Shown: positions 11,904-22,964 of the stretch, piece after piece | How the letters are laid out: the number at the start of each line of letters is the position of its first letter | How positions within the stretch are numbered: the stretch's first letter is position 1 | DNA from: Toxonevra muliebris | Taxonomy: Eukaryota; Arthropoda; Insecta; Diptera; Pallopteridae | Length of the DNA: 64,000 nucleotides | Assembly (NCBI GenBank): GCA_963691655.1 | Contig: OY829327.1 | Location: forward strand, 61,268,079 to 61,332,078 | Reading direction: 5' to 3' | The notes under the pieces: model-generated | Told to the model about the DNA's origin: nothing | Seen by the model: the letters and a program-made list of their open reading frames with translations, nothing else | Databases searched by the model: none | Position numbers and translations under genes: made by a program

Positions 11904-13608
11904 AAGAGTGAGATCGAAAAAATCTTAACATATATAAAATTCAATAATTTTTAAACGGTTGATCTTAGAGTTTTTTTTATTTAATTGATAATATTTTTCA
12001 AATTACAGAAAAATATAACTTTTATAGTTCTAACCACTATTTATGAACTCGTGGACCTTTTGTGGTAAGCCTTCCATTAGAGGTTTGATAGTTGTTTCAG
12101 ACACCTTTTTGGAACAGTTTGCCCATCTCCTTTTAAAATCTTCGATATTTTGATACACCTTTTTTGTGCTCTTTGACCCTTAAATGACCAATACGTCCGA
12201 TTTCAATTAAAAATATACCCAGAGGTAGTATTTGTGATTCCGAACAACGTTTGTTCTACGTGTTTTCAAATAAATTAGTTTAAGGTGCAGTTATTTTAAT
12301 TTACATGGTTGACCTCTGTAGTAACCTTTGGCGATTATCTGGAGAATAAATTAAAATACATTCGCAATAATTTTTAAAAACAGTTATTCGGTGTTATCCC
12401 ATACCGTCTGACACAAATCTGTCCACACGGCAATATATTTATTACACAAAATTCGAAAATAAAAACACCTTTTTTCAGTTAGTTGTTTAAAATTTTTGCA
12501 AAACCTGCTTTTCGAGCTAAAAATAACTTTAACTGTAAGACAGTTGTCATTTTGCCATTCTTATTATACGTATCGATAAAGAAAACTTTAGACAGTAAGA
12601 TAAGATGTTTATTTTAAATGGCGAACGTAAAATGACCAGTGGGTATTTAAGGGTTAAGTTTCTTTTCACAAGAGCCCAATATTTCTCTACTGGTCTTAGC
12701 TCCGGACGATTTGGAGGATTGGCCTCTCTTGGTACAAAAATTATGTTATTACTTTGGTACCACTCTAGAGCTTTCTTGCCGTAGTGACATGATGCAAAAT
12801 CCGGCTAAAAATATGTGGACACATTGTGCTCTCTTATGAAAGGAAGAAGTCTTTTTTTCAAACATTCTTTGATGTATATTTCGGTATTTATAGAGCCCAC
12901 TGTAACAAATGACTTGCCTCTTTTGCCGCAACTGCATATAGCTTGCCATACCAGGAATTTTTTAGGAAATTTTGTCTGCTTTTGGATTCTAAATTGTTCT
13001 TCGACATTTCCTCGAGCATCAGCAACATAAAAATGTTGACCGGGAAGCTGCGTAAAATGCGCAAAATCTGCCAGTACATACGTTTCGTCGTCTATTATAC
13101 AACGTGAATATTTTTGTATGAAATTCGATTTTAATTTCCGAGCCCTACTTTTGGCGCCTAAATTTTTCGTAGCATTAGTGTCTGGAACTTTTTGCACTTT
13201 GTATGTTTTCAAACCTGCCAGATGTGTTTGGAGATCTTTTCAATATGCTTTCTATTTTCTTGGCTTTCCCAATATCACGTGGTCCTTGTTTTCTTCCCGA
13301 ACCAGGTTTCCTATCGATGGTCAAATTCTCCTGAAACTGTTTAATAACATTGGAAACAGTTTTAATTCTTTGGCCAATTTTTTGTAGGACCAATTTGAAT
13401 TTTTTTGAAAATTTTTAATAATTTTAAGACGTTCTTCATTTTCTTCACTCATTTTGATCAAACTCACAATAAATCAACATGTTTGTCATGAAAAATATTA
13501 ACTGGTATATTTTTCAAAGATAACTAGATCAAAGAAATTTTTAAATTTTAAACCTAAAAAAAATTATTAGGTAAAACGTGTGTTAAGATTTTTTCAATCT
13601 CACTCCTT
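11904..13608 (-). mobile_element. Tc1/mariner-superfamily element with TIRs
   Basis: The inverted termini GAGTGAGATYGAAAAAATCT lie at about 11906-11930 and 13580-13605. The minus-strand transposase runs from an ATG at 13452 to a TAG at 12030. The N-terminal helix-turn-helix region is broken by frameshifts (13200-13400). The catalytic part reads DDETYVLADF (first Asp), a stretch like PDFASCHYGKKALEWYQ (second Asp) and NRPELRPVEKYWALVKRNL (Glu), fitting a DDE Tc1-type enzyme. The C-terminus (VYQNIEDFKRRWANC) is separated by an inserted MITE at 12177-12653. The copy is inactive. Confidence 0.8.
12177..12653. mobile_element. piggyBac-like MITE inside the Tc1-type transposase
   Basis: This 477-bp non-coding block begins CCCTTAAAT and ends ATTTAAGGG. 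It is flanked by TTGA (12173-12176) and TTAA (12654-12657), a TTAA target duplication with one substitution. Removing the block plus one TTAA restores the transposase reading frame exactly. CCCTT-type ends with TTAA duplications are the signature of piggyBac-superfamily elements. Confidence 0.7.
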
Positions 13609-15653
13609 AATAACAAAACTCGGTTCTCACTGCAGAAGTGAATAAAATAAAAATTATTAATAATAACCGAAAATACAATAATTAAAGAAACTAAAATTAT
13701 AGCACTTAGCTGGATAGATGTAGAATCCAATACAAACACTTTTTATATTTTGCGTAACGTTAAAAATGTGTAAAACAAAGCAAAGAGCTCAAAAAAGACC
13801 CGTTCGACGTATTCGAAAGTTAACAGTTTTCTCATTTACTTTACAGTATTTTCATTTATATAGATTGTTGAAATGAGGGAACTATCACAAAGATCACTAA
13901 TGAGGAACTGTAGCTGGTTCCGAAACGATCGTCTGATCTGCTAGTTCTCTGAACTTTTTGAGATTCTTCTGGCATCATTGTTCATTTATAGCTTAACAAT
14001 TGAATTTAATTAAATTTTTACCAATTAATTTGAAGTGTGAACTACCAAATTTGGAAGAAATTTGCAAACAATTTTTCCAAATTGAAAATACTAATTTATC
14101 TAAGTTTTTGTTAATTGTAAGCATATTAGGCATTTTCCTTTATTAGCTCTGGGCAGAGCTCGAGTTGTCAAAAAACGTAATCGTGTTTTTCGTGCTTAAA
14201 AAAAAAGAAGAAAAACGTCTATTCATGTCAAGAAAAAAGTTTTGTAACGAACATGAATTAACATCATTCACTGCATCCAGTATGACAAGCAAGTCTTCTT
14301 CGTTTTGACTTATGCACCAAATATTCAGGATCTAAAACAAATCAAACCCACATTTATAAAATACTTCGTTGTCCGGACCTGGCAAAGTAGGGGTAATGCA
14401 AAAATTACAACAACTAAAACTTTTGCAAGAGATATATCTATATGAGCGTGCCAGTCTCCGATCAAAATCGAATCATTACACTAATCATATCATTTACATG
14501 AGTAGTTCCAAATCCATGTGTTTAATGGTGTCAATATTCTTCTCAGTTATTTCTATCAACATCCCATCGTAACATACAAACCTTCATCATCTTTCTTACT
14601 ATGGCTCTCTAATAACTATCAACATACATCCTTTACAACTAAATTTTTATTTTTTGCCTTACTATGGTTCCCCATATCGCTTCCTTAATTTGCTTAAGCC
14701 CTAACACGCATTTTTCAAATTTTACTGGGGAAGCAAAAAACATTTTTGTATTTGGAGTACTGTTTCGAGAATTTGTAATTTAAGCTAAAAGAAAAGATTT
14801 CAGTGTAGGTTTCTAAAATTTTCGGTACAGGGCACACTTTACCATAATCTATCGAAAACTCCATATTGGAAAATTGATGTTAGGGCCTTAGCAAAATAGG
14901 GCAGAGAAGCACTTTGAAGCACTTTCTTTGTACGCCAAAAAACCTCCACATTCTGCCCAACAACTACTACTAACCATTCGCCTTCACACACAAACTGCCA
15001 GTGTGTTCTTTGCAATGGTTTCTCAGGTATACAGTTTCAAACATATTCTTTATTTATTCCGTTCATTTTTTTCTAGCATTTTCCATTGGCAATCAAAGCT
15101 CTCTAACCACAAATAATTTAGAAAATATACCTTATAAAACCGAGGTGGAACAGTCACTAACCCAAGTCTACCCATACTTTACCATTGGCAAATCATATCA
15201 TTCCAAATCTTAGTACTGCACTACAAATAGTTTCTAAGATATACAATAAAGAAAATTTAGGCTATATGGAAAGTTCCTCGCCGTCTTTTTCAATCCTAAC
15301 CACATTTTTTTTTTTTGTGGCGTGGTTTTGTCAACCAACGTGGGTAAATGGTTCTGGAAATATATATAAAAGCATTAGAGTTGAACGGAAAAGACCCCGC
15401 CATATTTTTTCATGGAATGCCAAAATAAAATTTTTTAGAGACGTGCCACAAATGAATGCTGAAATATTCCATAGCTAAAACTCAGATTATATAGGAGATG
15501 CAATGTCCCCTTTTTCAATTTCACAGACCTTTTTCCTGTGGCATTACATTGCCAATTAACAACCTTCTACTAAATATATATATATGTAGATATACCCAAA
15601 AATTATCTGAGTTATTGATGGACATATGTCCATGAATAATAGTATGAAAAAAA
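13609..15653. other. Gene-free stretch with one dispersed repeat
   Basis: About 13850-14040 is an inverted relative of segments at 7165-7300 and 6355-6450. Otherwise I recognise nothing. Short open frames at 14369-15478 show no known motif and look random, with AT-rich composition and homopolymers. Confidence 0.4.
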
Positions 15654-16950
15654 ATAATCTATATATATAAAATAGAATCACTTGGTCCACCTATAGTTGA
15701 ACTCACGACACCAAAAAAACTCAGAATTCCTTTGCACAACCACAACTTTGCCCTTCTTTTTAACTCACTCAGCCACACACATTTATAAAATAACGTGATC
15801 ACATTAGTAATATGTAGTTGATAATGTATTATGTTTGTTTGCATGTTTTATATTCACCTTTGTCTTTATTTGTTGTGTATTTAAAACCACTATTCAAAAA
15901 AACTATTTCCAACACCCACTACTTTACCCTACCTCCTAACCAACTCATCTACACAACACTATGAAGTGCTGTGATCAAATTTGTAATATGTAGTTATAGT
16001 ACATTCATGCAAATGAAAAAAATTTAAAACAGAAAGCTCATCAAAACGCATTCTTTTCGGCTTTGTGTTTGTGTAGTGGAAATCGCAGGGAGCGAAATAA
16101 AAAAAAAATTTTTGGGTTTGATTCTAGGAAAAACAAATATATTTTCAATAACAAATGTAAGAGGAACGAATTTTTAATATAAAAATGCATTATACAGGTA
16201 AACTATTAACTTTAGATATGTGCCACCACTGACTTTATTTTAGCAAACGATATGATCTATTGTCTTTCCATACATAATTTTAATATACCTCTTTTAGTTT
16301 AAGCATTGCGAAATATAGAAACCTATTAGGACTAAACATTTAACAGCGCTCTATTTTATATATGTAGAAGATATATATAAATATTTGTAAATAAACAATT
16401 TTTCCATGACCAAATTGATAGTATACTATATTTTTATATTTATGTGATGAAAGTATAATATTTGCATATTGTCTTTGTAGGTATTTTTGTTGTATATTTA
16501 CTTTTTTTCCACCACACCGATGAAAAACAAAAAAGAAAAAACAAAAAAAAGAATATAAGAAAAAACAATTGATTTACTATTAGTGGGATTCGAACTCAAT
16601 ACATGCCCTCTAATTCCTTTTACTTTCTGTACCCTTCACTTTAACACACCACTATGTAAAAGTATGATCAAATTAGTAATATATAGTTACATTCATTCAA
16701 ATGAAGAATCATATAAAACGAAAGCTCGCATTCTATTGTTTTGTGTTTGTGTGGTAGAAATCACAAGGAGCGAGATAGAGGAGAAATGAAAAGAAATGAA
16801 ATCAAAATCATTGTTATTAGTTCTAGGAAAAACATAAATATTTACAATAACAAATATAAAGGGAACAATCATGACAATCCGTTTCGAAATATAGAAACCT
16901 ATTAGGACTAAACATTTAAGAGCCTCTATTTTATATATATAGATTATTTT
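15654..16950. mobile_element. Helentron-like non-autonomous repeat array (tentative)
   Basis: The block is bounded by inverted copies of AATCTATATATATAAAATAG (about 15656 and about 16931-16950). It contains internal direct repeats: GAAATATAGAAACCTATTAG and following bases at about 16308 and 16886, and a TGTGATCAAATT...TAATATGTAGTTA block near 15800, 15975 and 16665. A GTTTTGTGTTTGTGTGGTRG segment occurs near 16065 and 16740. Such subterminal inverted repeats with internal duplications recall Helentron-derived elements. No Rep/helicase is present. Confidence 0.4.
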
Positions 16951-17239
16951 TTACATTCGTGATGTCTCATTTAACTTTGTTTTCCCCCAATTGCCCATTA
17001 CAATGTAATCTTTTATTTATTACTTTTAAACTATTTTGCGGCCCAAATATCAGTTATTTGGAAAATTAAAATTTTTGAAATTAATATTTTAAATTTAACA
17101 AATTGATAGTTGTACGACAGTGCTGCCAAGTTTACAAGAAACTTACAGGGAGATACGCGTTTCTTTTGCCACCGTGATACATGTGTATGTGCGACAAAAG
17201 AAACACAGCTATTGTATAGTTAAATCACACTAAAAAATT
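16951..17239. other. Non-coding spacer
   Basis: AT-rich DNA. A short region (17130-17215) contains an imperfect inverted pair around GTTTCTTTTG/CAAAAGAAAC. Nothing else was recognised. Confidence 0.4.
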
Positions 17240-17640
17240 CCTCTTATTGAAAATAAAAACCTCTCTCTGACTTAAATTTAAAACTTATGTCACACTTATA
17301 TTTTTGCAATGTTTTTAAAATCACAAATCCAGCAAAATAGCGTAAAGCGTTTTCACTTGATAATTGTATTTCATCTGGAACTTTCAATATATCTGTAATT
17401 GTGAAATGATCTTTGTCAAGCTCGGGTATATCAAAATTATTATTTTCACACTTGGGGGAACTAATATCCGCGTTGTTTGGATTTGAAATATTATTTTGTA
17501 GTATAGTTTTCTTGATATTTTGAGAAATATTTATTAACTATTGAATAGTAGTTTCACAATTGCAAGATATCGTTTTTAATAATGTTATTAAACTCGCACA
17601 AAGTAGGATTATAATTTGTACCAATTCACGACCTTATCAA
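17240..17640 (-). pseudogene. P-element/THAP9-type transposase remnant (tentative)
   Basis: The minus strand encodes a frame with FDIPELDKDHFTITDILKVP followed by ENALRYFAGFVILKTLQKYKC. The (E/D)A.(E/R)Y.AG(Y/F)...K...KC pattern resembles the C-terminal part of P-element/THAP-type transposases. The N-terminal catalytic region is absent and the frame ends soon after. It lies just upstream of receptor exon A. The family call is from pattern memory only. Confidence 0.4.
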
Positions 17641-17984
17641 GTGAAAAAAATTATCAAAAGGATCCTGATTTAGCTTTGAAGTAAGTAAAAAATAAAATTT
17701 TGGACTATTTTGGGAAACATCGCTTGCCAAGGATAATGTAGCCAATATCGATTGAATCATCCCATCGATACACAAGTCTCTTCTCGGATATTTCAATTAT
17801 TGGAAATACTCGTTCATGCTTCTTCAAAGAGCTTCGATAGGGGGACAATTCCTAATGAGTGTTGCTAAGGTATATGCCTCCACCTCCGTCAAGGTGATTG
17901 TCCTAGCAGAGGTCCGCTTTTTTCATTTTTTTAATGTTAAACGACGCTGCGTCTAAAATACTTTTGTTTTATTTCTTCTTTTAG

Positions 17985-18114
17985 CTTAGATTTTACAGAG
18001 TTACTGGGACATCTTTACAATTTCCTCGACTAAAAACGCTGATTGTTATAATATCAATAGGATGCTTGCTCTGTGCAGTCCTTTTTTTATGGTCACTGTC
18101 ATTTCTTTTAGATG
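17985..18114 (+). CDS. Gr21a: Gustatory receptor (Gr21a-like CO2 receptor), internal exon A (TM3)
   Basis: This exon of a seven-transmembrane gustatory receptor encodes 43 codons starting LRFYRVTGTSLQFPRLK, followed by a hydrophobic helix (about residues 18-41 of the exon, including GCLLCAVLFLWSLSFLL). It is preceded by a pyrimidine-rich tract ending TTTTAG and followed by a perfect GTAAGT donor at 18115. It ends with one base of a split codon, which fits the phase of the exon at 35283. A second possible acceptor at 17998 (TTTTACAG) would shorten it by 14 bases. The family identity comes from the downstream exons. Receptors of this lineage act in sensory neuron dendrites; the fly Gr21a product works with Gr63a in CO2 detection. 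Exons encoding the N-terminus, TM1 and TM2 were not found upstream in the window. Confidence 0.75.
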
Positions 18115-18362
18115 GTAAGTTATGAATCCTACTAATTTTTAAATAACAATTACAATTTTCGTATATTTTTTTTTTCGCTGAATATGAATCTAATATTATT
18201 TTCCGCGGAAAATGTTACGTGTTGTCCAAAAAAGATCTTTTCGGGTCTTATGCTCACCTAAGTCATCATAAAACAACTGTAAAAGACTATTTTTGTGTAA
18301 TTTCGATCGATGAACATATATGTAATATTAATTTCCACGGGAAATGTTACGTATTGTCTAAC

Positions 18363-18652
18363 CAGTGTGGCCAACTCAGCGCTTTTCCCGCTGATTTTAG
18401 TGCATTTTGAAAATTAAAATGCGGAAAAAAGTGATTTAGCGCACGTTTTTTCAATTTAAAATATCTTTGAAAAATCTAAGAAATTTTCGTTGACTAGAAG
18501 TATCAGATGTGTCTCTGTATTAGTGAAAAAGTTTAAATCTATTGAGTTTTCTTGCACTTCTATAAGGAGAAAAATTTCACGCTTTTTTTAAGAAAATACG
18601 CGATTTATTCGTCATTTTAGCGGATTTTGAAAAACAAAAGTTGGCCACACTG
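18363..18652. mobile_element. hAT-type MITE copy 1 (CAGTGTGGCCAACT termini)
   Basis: This 290-bp non-coding element starts CAGTGTGGCCAACT and ends AGTTGGCCACACTG-like (GTTGGCCACACTG). It is flanked by TGTCTAAC and TGTCTAAT, an 8-bp target duplication with one change. Eight-base duplications and CAGTG termini are typical of the hAT superfamily. Related copies lie at 18916, 44105 and 48243. Confidence 0.75.
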
Positions 18653-18799
18653 TGTCTAATCTAAAAAAATAACCTCTAACCTAAATAGAAAGAGACAGGG
18701 GAGATTCGTCGGAAATCCAAAAATAAAATAAAAATCGGCGCATTGATGAATGGTCCATGTTCATATTGCTCCGATTTTTCCACTTTCGCTCATAATTTT

Positions 18800-19605
18800 T
18801 TAGAAGTGCCCTGTTATGCAGACAGTCTCGGTCACGTCATGGGCACGAGTTGTTTTTGCTTCAATATAAAACGAAAGTTTGAGAGAGAGCGGGAGAGTAA
18901 AATTTGACCACCACACAGTGTGGCCAACTCAACGCTTTTCCCGCTAAATTTAGTGCTTTTTGAAAATTAAAACGCGAAAAAAGTGATTTAGCGGTCAGCG
19001 GGCTTTTTAGCGCATTTTTTTCAATTAGAAGACACTAAATGCTCCACTAAATAATCCATTTCCTGAATAATCCTTTAATCGAAACATTGTAATATTTTAC
19101 TTCATTTTACAACATAAACATTCAAGTAAACTGCTGTAAATTGAGAATATGTATTATCTTCGAAAAATTAAAGAAATTTTCATTGGCTAGAAGTAGCAAA
19201 TGTGTGAGCGTAAGAATTGCAAGAATTGTAAGAATTTGCAAGTATAACTATTAAAAAACGTATATTTTTATATATTTACATACATTTTTTTTATTTCGTG
19301 AAAAACTTAGCAAATATAAACGTAAAATGTAAGTGTTGCTATTAAGCATTTCTTCTTGTTTTTTTGTAAACATTTTTACCAAAAGTGTTCTACTTTGCTC
19401 CTAAAAGTTAATTATTGCTAATAATTTTACAACGTAACCCTGTTTTGATCTCCTGATTCGGCATCAAAAGCCAAATCATTTGATGACCGTGGTGGTCAAA
19501 TTTTACTCTCCCTCTCTCCCTCCCTCAAACTTTCGTTTTACATTGAAGCAACAACTCGTGCCCATGACGTGACCGTGACCGTCTTCATAACAGGGCACTA
19601 ACATT
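18800..19605. repeat. Fold-back structure with a second hAT MITE copy in its loop
   Basis: About 18810-18912 and 19489-19600 are inverted copies of each other. Both arms contain GTGCCCTGTTATG-like, GTCACGTCATGGGCACGAGT and TGGTCAAATTTTACTCTCCC. The loop begins at 18916 with another CAGTGTGGCCAACT MITE end, whose similarity to copy 1 fades after about 19210. The matching MITE right end was not found. Confidence 0.55.
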
Positions 19606-20033
19606 TTTTTTACCGTTAACCAGAAAAAACGTGAACGTAGTAGGCTTATAAGATATTTGCATAAAATATTTCTGATGTAATAACGAACTTGAAATAAATA
19701 TACACTCGTGCTCACAAAATTAAGCCACACGATTCATCTTCCAATGTATAAAAGAGATAGTTTTCTTTTTCGTTCAAATTAATTATTGAAGTGAAACTTC
19801 TTTTCTCTTGTCCTAGAGTAAAACCAACCGGATGTGACGTCAGCGCGTAAGTTTGCAATGCGACATAATTTTGTCGAGCAATGTGCATGAGGGGCTAAAT
19901 ATCAATATTCCGTAACTGAATTCACTAGCAAACTATGTAAAAACGATTCATAAATAGTTTTAATTCAATGAAACATATTGATTACATACACACACACGCA
20001 AATATATTCCGTCGCATGTGCAAATGTATCGTT
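19606..20033. other. Non-coding intron DNA
   Basis: No coding or repeat structure was recognised apart from a short CA-rich run near 19990. Confidence 0.4.
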
Positions 20034-20103
20034 GCCTGAGAATTGATTTGGCGTATGTGTATAAGTATTCATACGCTTATACGTCAAATCAATTCTCAGG
20101 CGA
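20034..20103. repeat. Imperfect 70-bp palindrome
   Basis: CCTGAGAATTGATTTGGCGT is followed about 30 bases later by its near-perfect inverse (TCAAATCAATTCTCAGG), giving a stem of about 28 bases. The left half is also related to 3893-3945. Confidence 0.6.
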
Positions 20104-20106
20104 CGG

Positions 20107-21501
20107 TATGTTTGTAGAATTTATGTGTATATATAAAATAAATACAAAAATTGTTTACATGTTATCGTAGTAACGATATATAAAATTTAACATGTATAAA
20201 AGAATTAACACTGCACCTCATGTTATAATCTGATTATAACAGAAAACAAAAGCAAAGAATAAGAAGAAGAGATGTGTGTTTTTGTTGTTTTCCCGATATT
20301 TGACGAAAATAAGCCATTACAGAATTTCAAATTTAACATTTTCAACCGTTTTTACATTGGTTGCGATTCTAGATTTTGTAACAGAAATGAAATGAAATAA
20401 TATGAAAACAAAACAAGAAAAAATAAGAAGATATGCGGGTTTTTGTTTGTTTATCTTTTCTCTAATTACAAAAGGGAAATGTTTTGTTATTTTAGGAATT
20501 AAGTATTTTAAAATTATTCTTGAAAAACTACATAACCATTCTTGCGTATTCAATACTATTTAATGTTAACAAACAAAACGTTGGAAATAAGAAAGAAATT
20601 TAACATTTTCATTAGTTTTACATTGCATTTACATACATTTTGATTTCATGAAATCAGTAGAAACGATTCAAAAGTACTTCTATAAAATACATAAAATGAA
20701 AACAAAACGTTTACATATTTGTATATAAGGAATATATAAAAAACTGTAAATGTTGAATGTTATTTGCCAAAAGAAATGTTAAATATTTGTTTTATCAAAC
20801 ACCTCCAACCCATCCATTCAAACATTTGGTACGCTGGATGTGTTGACAACCGTCGCTGTCACACCATCGGTATTGCACCTCGCTGCTGGTTTGTACGATT
20901 TTTTGTTTCGATTCCAGCAAAAGCGAATTCCGACCTCTTTACAATCTATACTCTTTGTTCAAGGGAACGAAACACAATTGCGCCGTATGGCGGTATACAT
21001 TAGTGATGGGGTTTTCGCTACGATTGTAAATTTTTCAGTACACTTTGCGGCTCGGAAATACGTCAATACATAAACAAGATTTTCAGTACACTTTCGTACA
21101 ATAAATTCTTCTTATATTGTTATCGATTACACAGTGCAACATGAAAAATTTACAAGGGCTTAGGCCTATATAGTTGTTGGATTGGCAGTAAAAAATTTTA
21201 CACACACTAGACTAAAAAGCAGAAAATAATATTTTAAATAAAAAAAAATTTTTAATATACCACGTTTTTAAAACAGACTAAAAAGTATAAAATAATTTCT
21301 CCTAACCCCATACAGATTGTCCTGAAAATATGTAATTGCGAATTTTAGTAGGTCTGAAAATGTTTGCATGATCTAAAATAAAAAACGGTCGCATGCAATA
21401 TAAAATTGACGGAATAGTTCACTTAAACCGCTACCAATAGCGTCTATCCATAAGCGTCCCACGCTTTTCGTTTGAAATCATGCAAATATTTTCAGATCCA
21501 A
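20107..21501 (+). repeat. 1.4-kb interspersed repeat, copy 1
   Basis: This block matches 53464-54870 almost base for base over most of its length, in the same orientation, at an offset of 33,368. Differences are a few substitutions and small indels. Small ORFs in it are duplicated at the second copy but resemble nothing known. The copy stops near 21500, just as the right arm of the terminal hairpin seen in copy 2 would begin. Confidence 0.75.
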
Positions 21502-21950
21502 GTCCATCAGGAGCAGTTGAATGGCAAAGGCGAACTTCATTTTTAAAATAAATTGCTTAATCAAGAAAAATATAAACTGGTTTTTAAAAATTGAATTTAT
21601 TTTATTAAATTCCATTTAAATTTTTATTTATTTTCATACTATGTTTATTTAATTTCATTTCAATTTTTAATTCCATTTCAATTTTTATTTAATTTCATTT
21701 TAACTTTAATTTAATTTGCATTAAATTAATTAATTTTATTCCTTACTAAATATGAATGCATTTGTGAGTGACTAATGCTTTGAAACATAAGATTCTGAAA
21801 TCTTGTAGCATTAGGAAAACAAAAATAAAATAAATTTTGCAAATAAAATCGAAGGTTAGGTCTACTATGTCTTCAGGCAGCTTCTTTAACATAGAATCCA
21901 TGTACGCATATTTCTAGTAGTGTTTCAAGGTCGCTCCACAAGTTACGGTT
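21502..21950. repeat. AT-rich low-complexity stretch
   Basis: About 21590-21735 consists of loosely repeated ATTTCATTTCAATTTTTATT units. The remainder is non-coding. Confidence 0.5.
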
Positions 21951-22345
21951 CATTAATTTGCGACTGCAAATATTTGTTGATGGTACTTACGAGATCCTGC
22001 TCTGCGGTGTGTTTCGATGAAGAACTTGACGTCTGAGACTAGATTAAATTGAATAGAAATCAGCAAGATAAAATTACCAAATGAACTTACGTAACGGTAA
22101 CTTGATGTTGATAAAACGTCAGCGTTGAGTGTTTCTTGCGATCCCATCTCATCTTCGCCAACTGATTCAATGCTTTTAAAAGTTCTGAAAAAAGTGTATA
22201 TTACATTGTGTTGAGGCTACGTAATAAATAACAGGTACGTTCTTTTTCGTTGCAGATTCGGTAGAAAACTTAAAGCCAAATGTATTTCGGCGCCTTTTCC
22301 TCACTTCTACTACCTCAATTTCAAAAACTTCTTCAGTCTTTTCAG
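21951..22345 (-). other. Exon-like segments on the minus strand (possible nested gene)
   Basis: On the minus strand, a segment at about 22235-22335 (TEEVFEIEVVEVRKRRR, with a GTACCT donor) is followed by about 22085-22186 (SIESVGEDEMGSQETLNADV then STSSYRY, acceptor TTTTTTCAG, donor GTAAGT). Next come about 21991-22038 (SQTSSSSKHTAEQDL, acceptor AATCTAG, donor GTAAGT) and about 21950-21967 (SQINEP and stop, acceptor TATTTGCAG). The last three are in compatible phase, but the first junction is not. It could be the end of a small host gene nested in the intron, or chance. Confidence 0.25.
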
Positions 22346-22432
22346 AAAATAAAAAGATTTATATTTTATCAGAAATATACATAACATATTTTTAAAATTA
22401 CACTGTGCAATAATTTTAGGGTCATGGAATCT

Positions 22433-22868
22433 AACGGAGAAGCGACCAACACAGGTCGGTAGTACTGGTAACAGCGTAACAAAACACTAAGAGGGTTTTA
22501 AAAAGTTAGCTCGCTTTTAAAAGTTATAGCCTTTCAAAGTTGATCTTTTTTGGTGTATTTGTCAACTACATTTTCTGTTTATAATAAAAACTTTAATTTG
22601 AAAATCCAAACTTTATTAAATTCTATACATTTTTGTTAATAGTATTACTGTCTATTTTTTACAAAAGTCATGTAATGGATAGTTTAAACTTTTTAATATG
22701 GGAAACTAATATAATGTTAAAATTGTTAATGATATTATTTGTTATTACGCTGAAGAAATTAGTACAAAATATCAAGTATTATTCGTGTAATGATAACTTT
22801 GCAAAACCCTTTTAGGGTTTTGTTATTCTAGACCAGTACTATCGACCTGTGCTAGCCGATTCTCCGTT
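22433..22868. mobile_element. 436-bp TIR element (MITE)
   Basis: The left end AACGGAGAAGCGACCAACAC and the following GGTCGGTAGTACTGG match, inverted, the right end at about 22810-22868. The imperfect TIR is about 60 bases and also includes a copy of AGGGTTTT. It has no coding capacity, and target duplications are unclear. Confidence 0.6.
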
Positions 22869-22964
22869 AAAATGTGTTGCATACTGTTATTACTCACTTA
22901 CTTCTATTTGTTTACGCGCTCCAAATTGAAATGGCTTCTTCATAGTCAAATAAATGCTTTGCTA

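Noticed and set aside
14928..15478. Candidate 5' exons of the receptor (plus-strand frames with GTATAC after CTCAG)
   Set aside because: The encoded text lacks receptor-like helices and does not match the family; exon A was kept as the first supportable exon.
19503..19730. Minus-strand 75-codon ORF with Glu/Gly-rich end
   Set aside because: It lies in the arm of the fold-back structure and its frame is not kept in the partner arm.
20764..21073. Two overlapping plus-strand ORFs duplicated at 54132-54441
   Set aside because: Conserved only because the whole 1.4-kb repeat is duplicated; no start context, domain or codon-type substitution pattern was seen.
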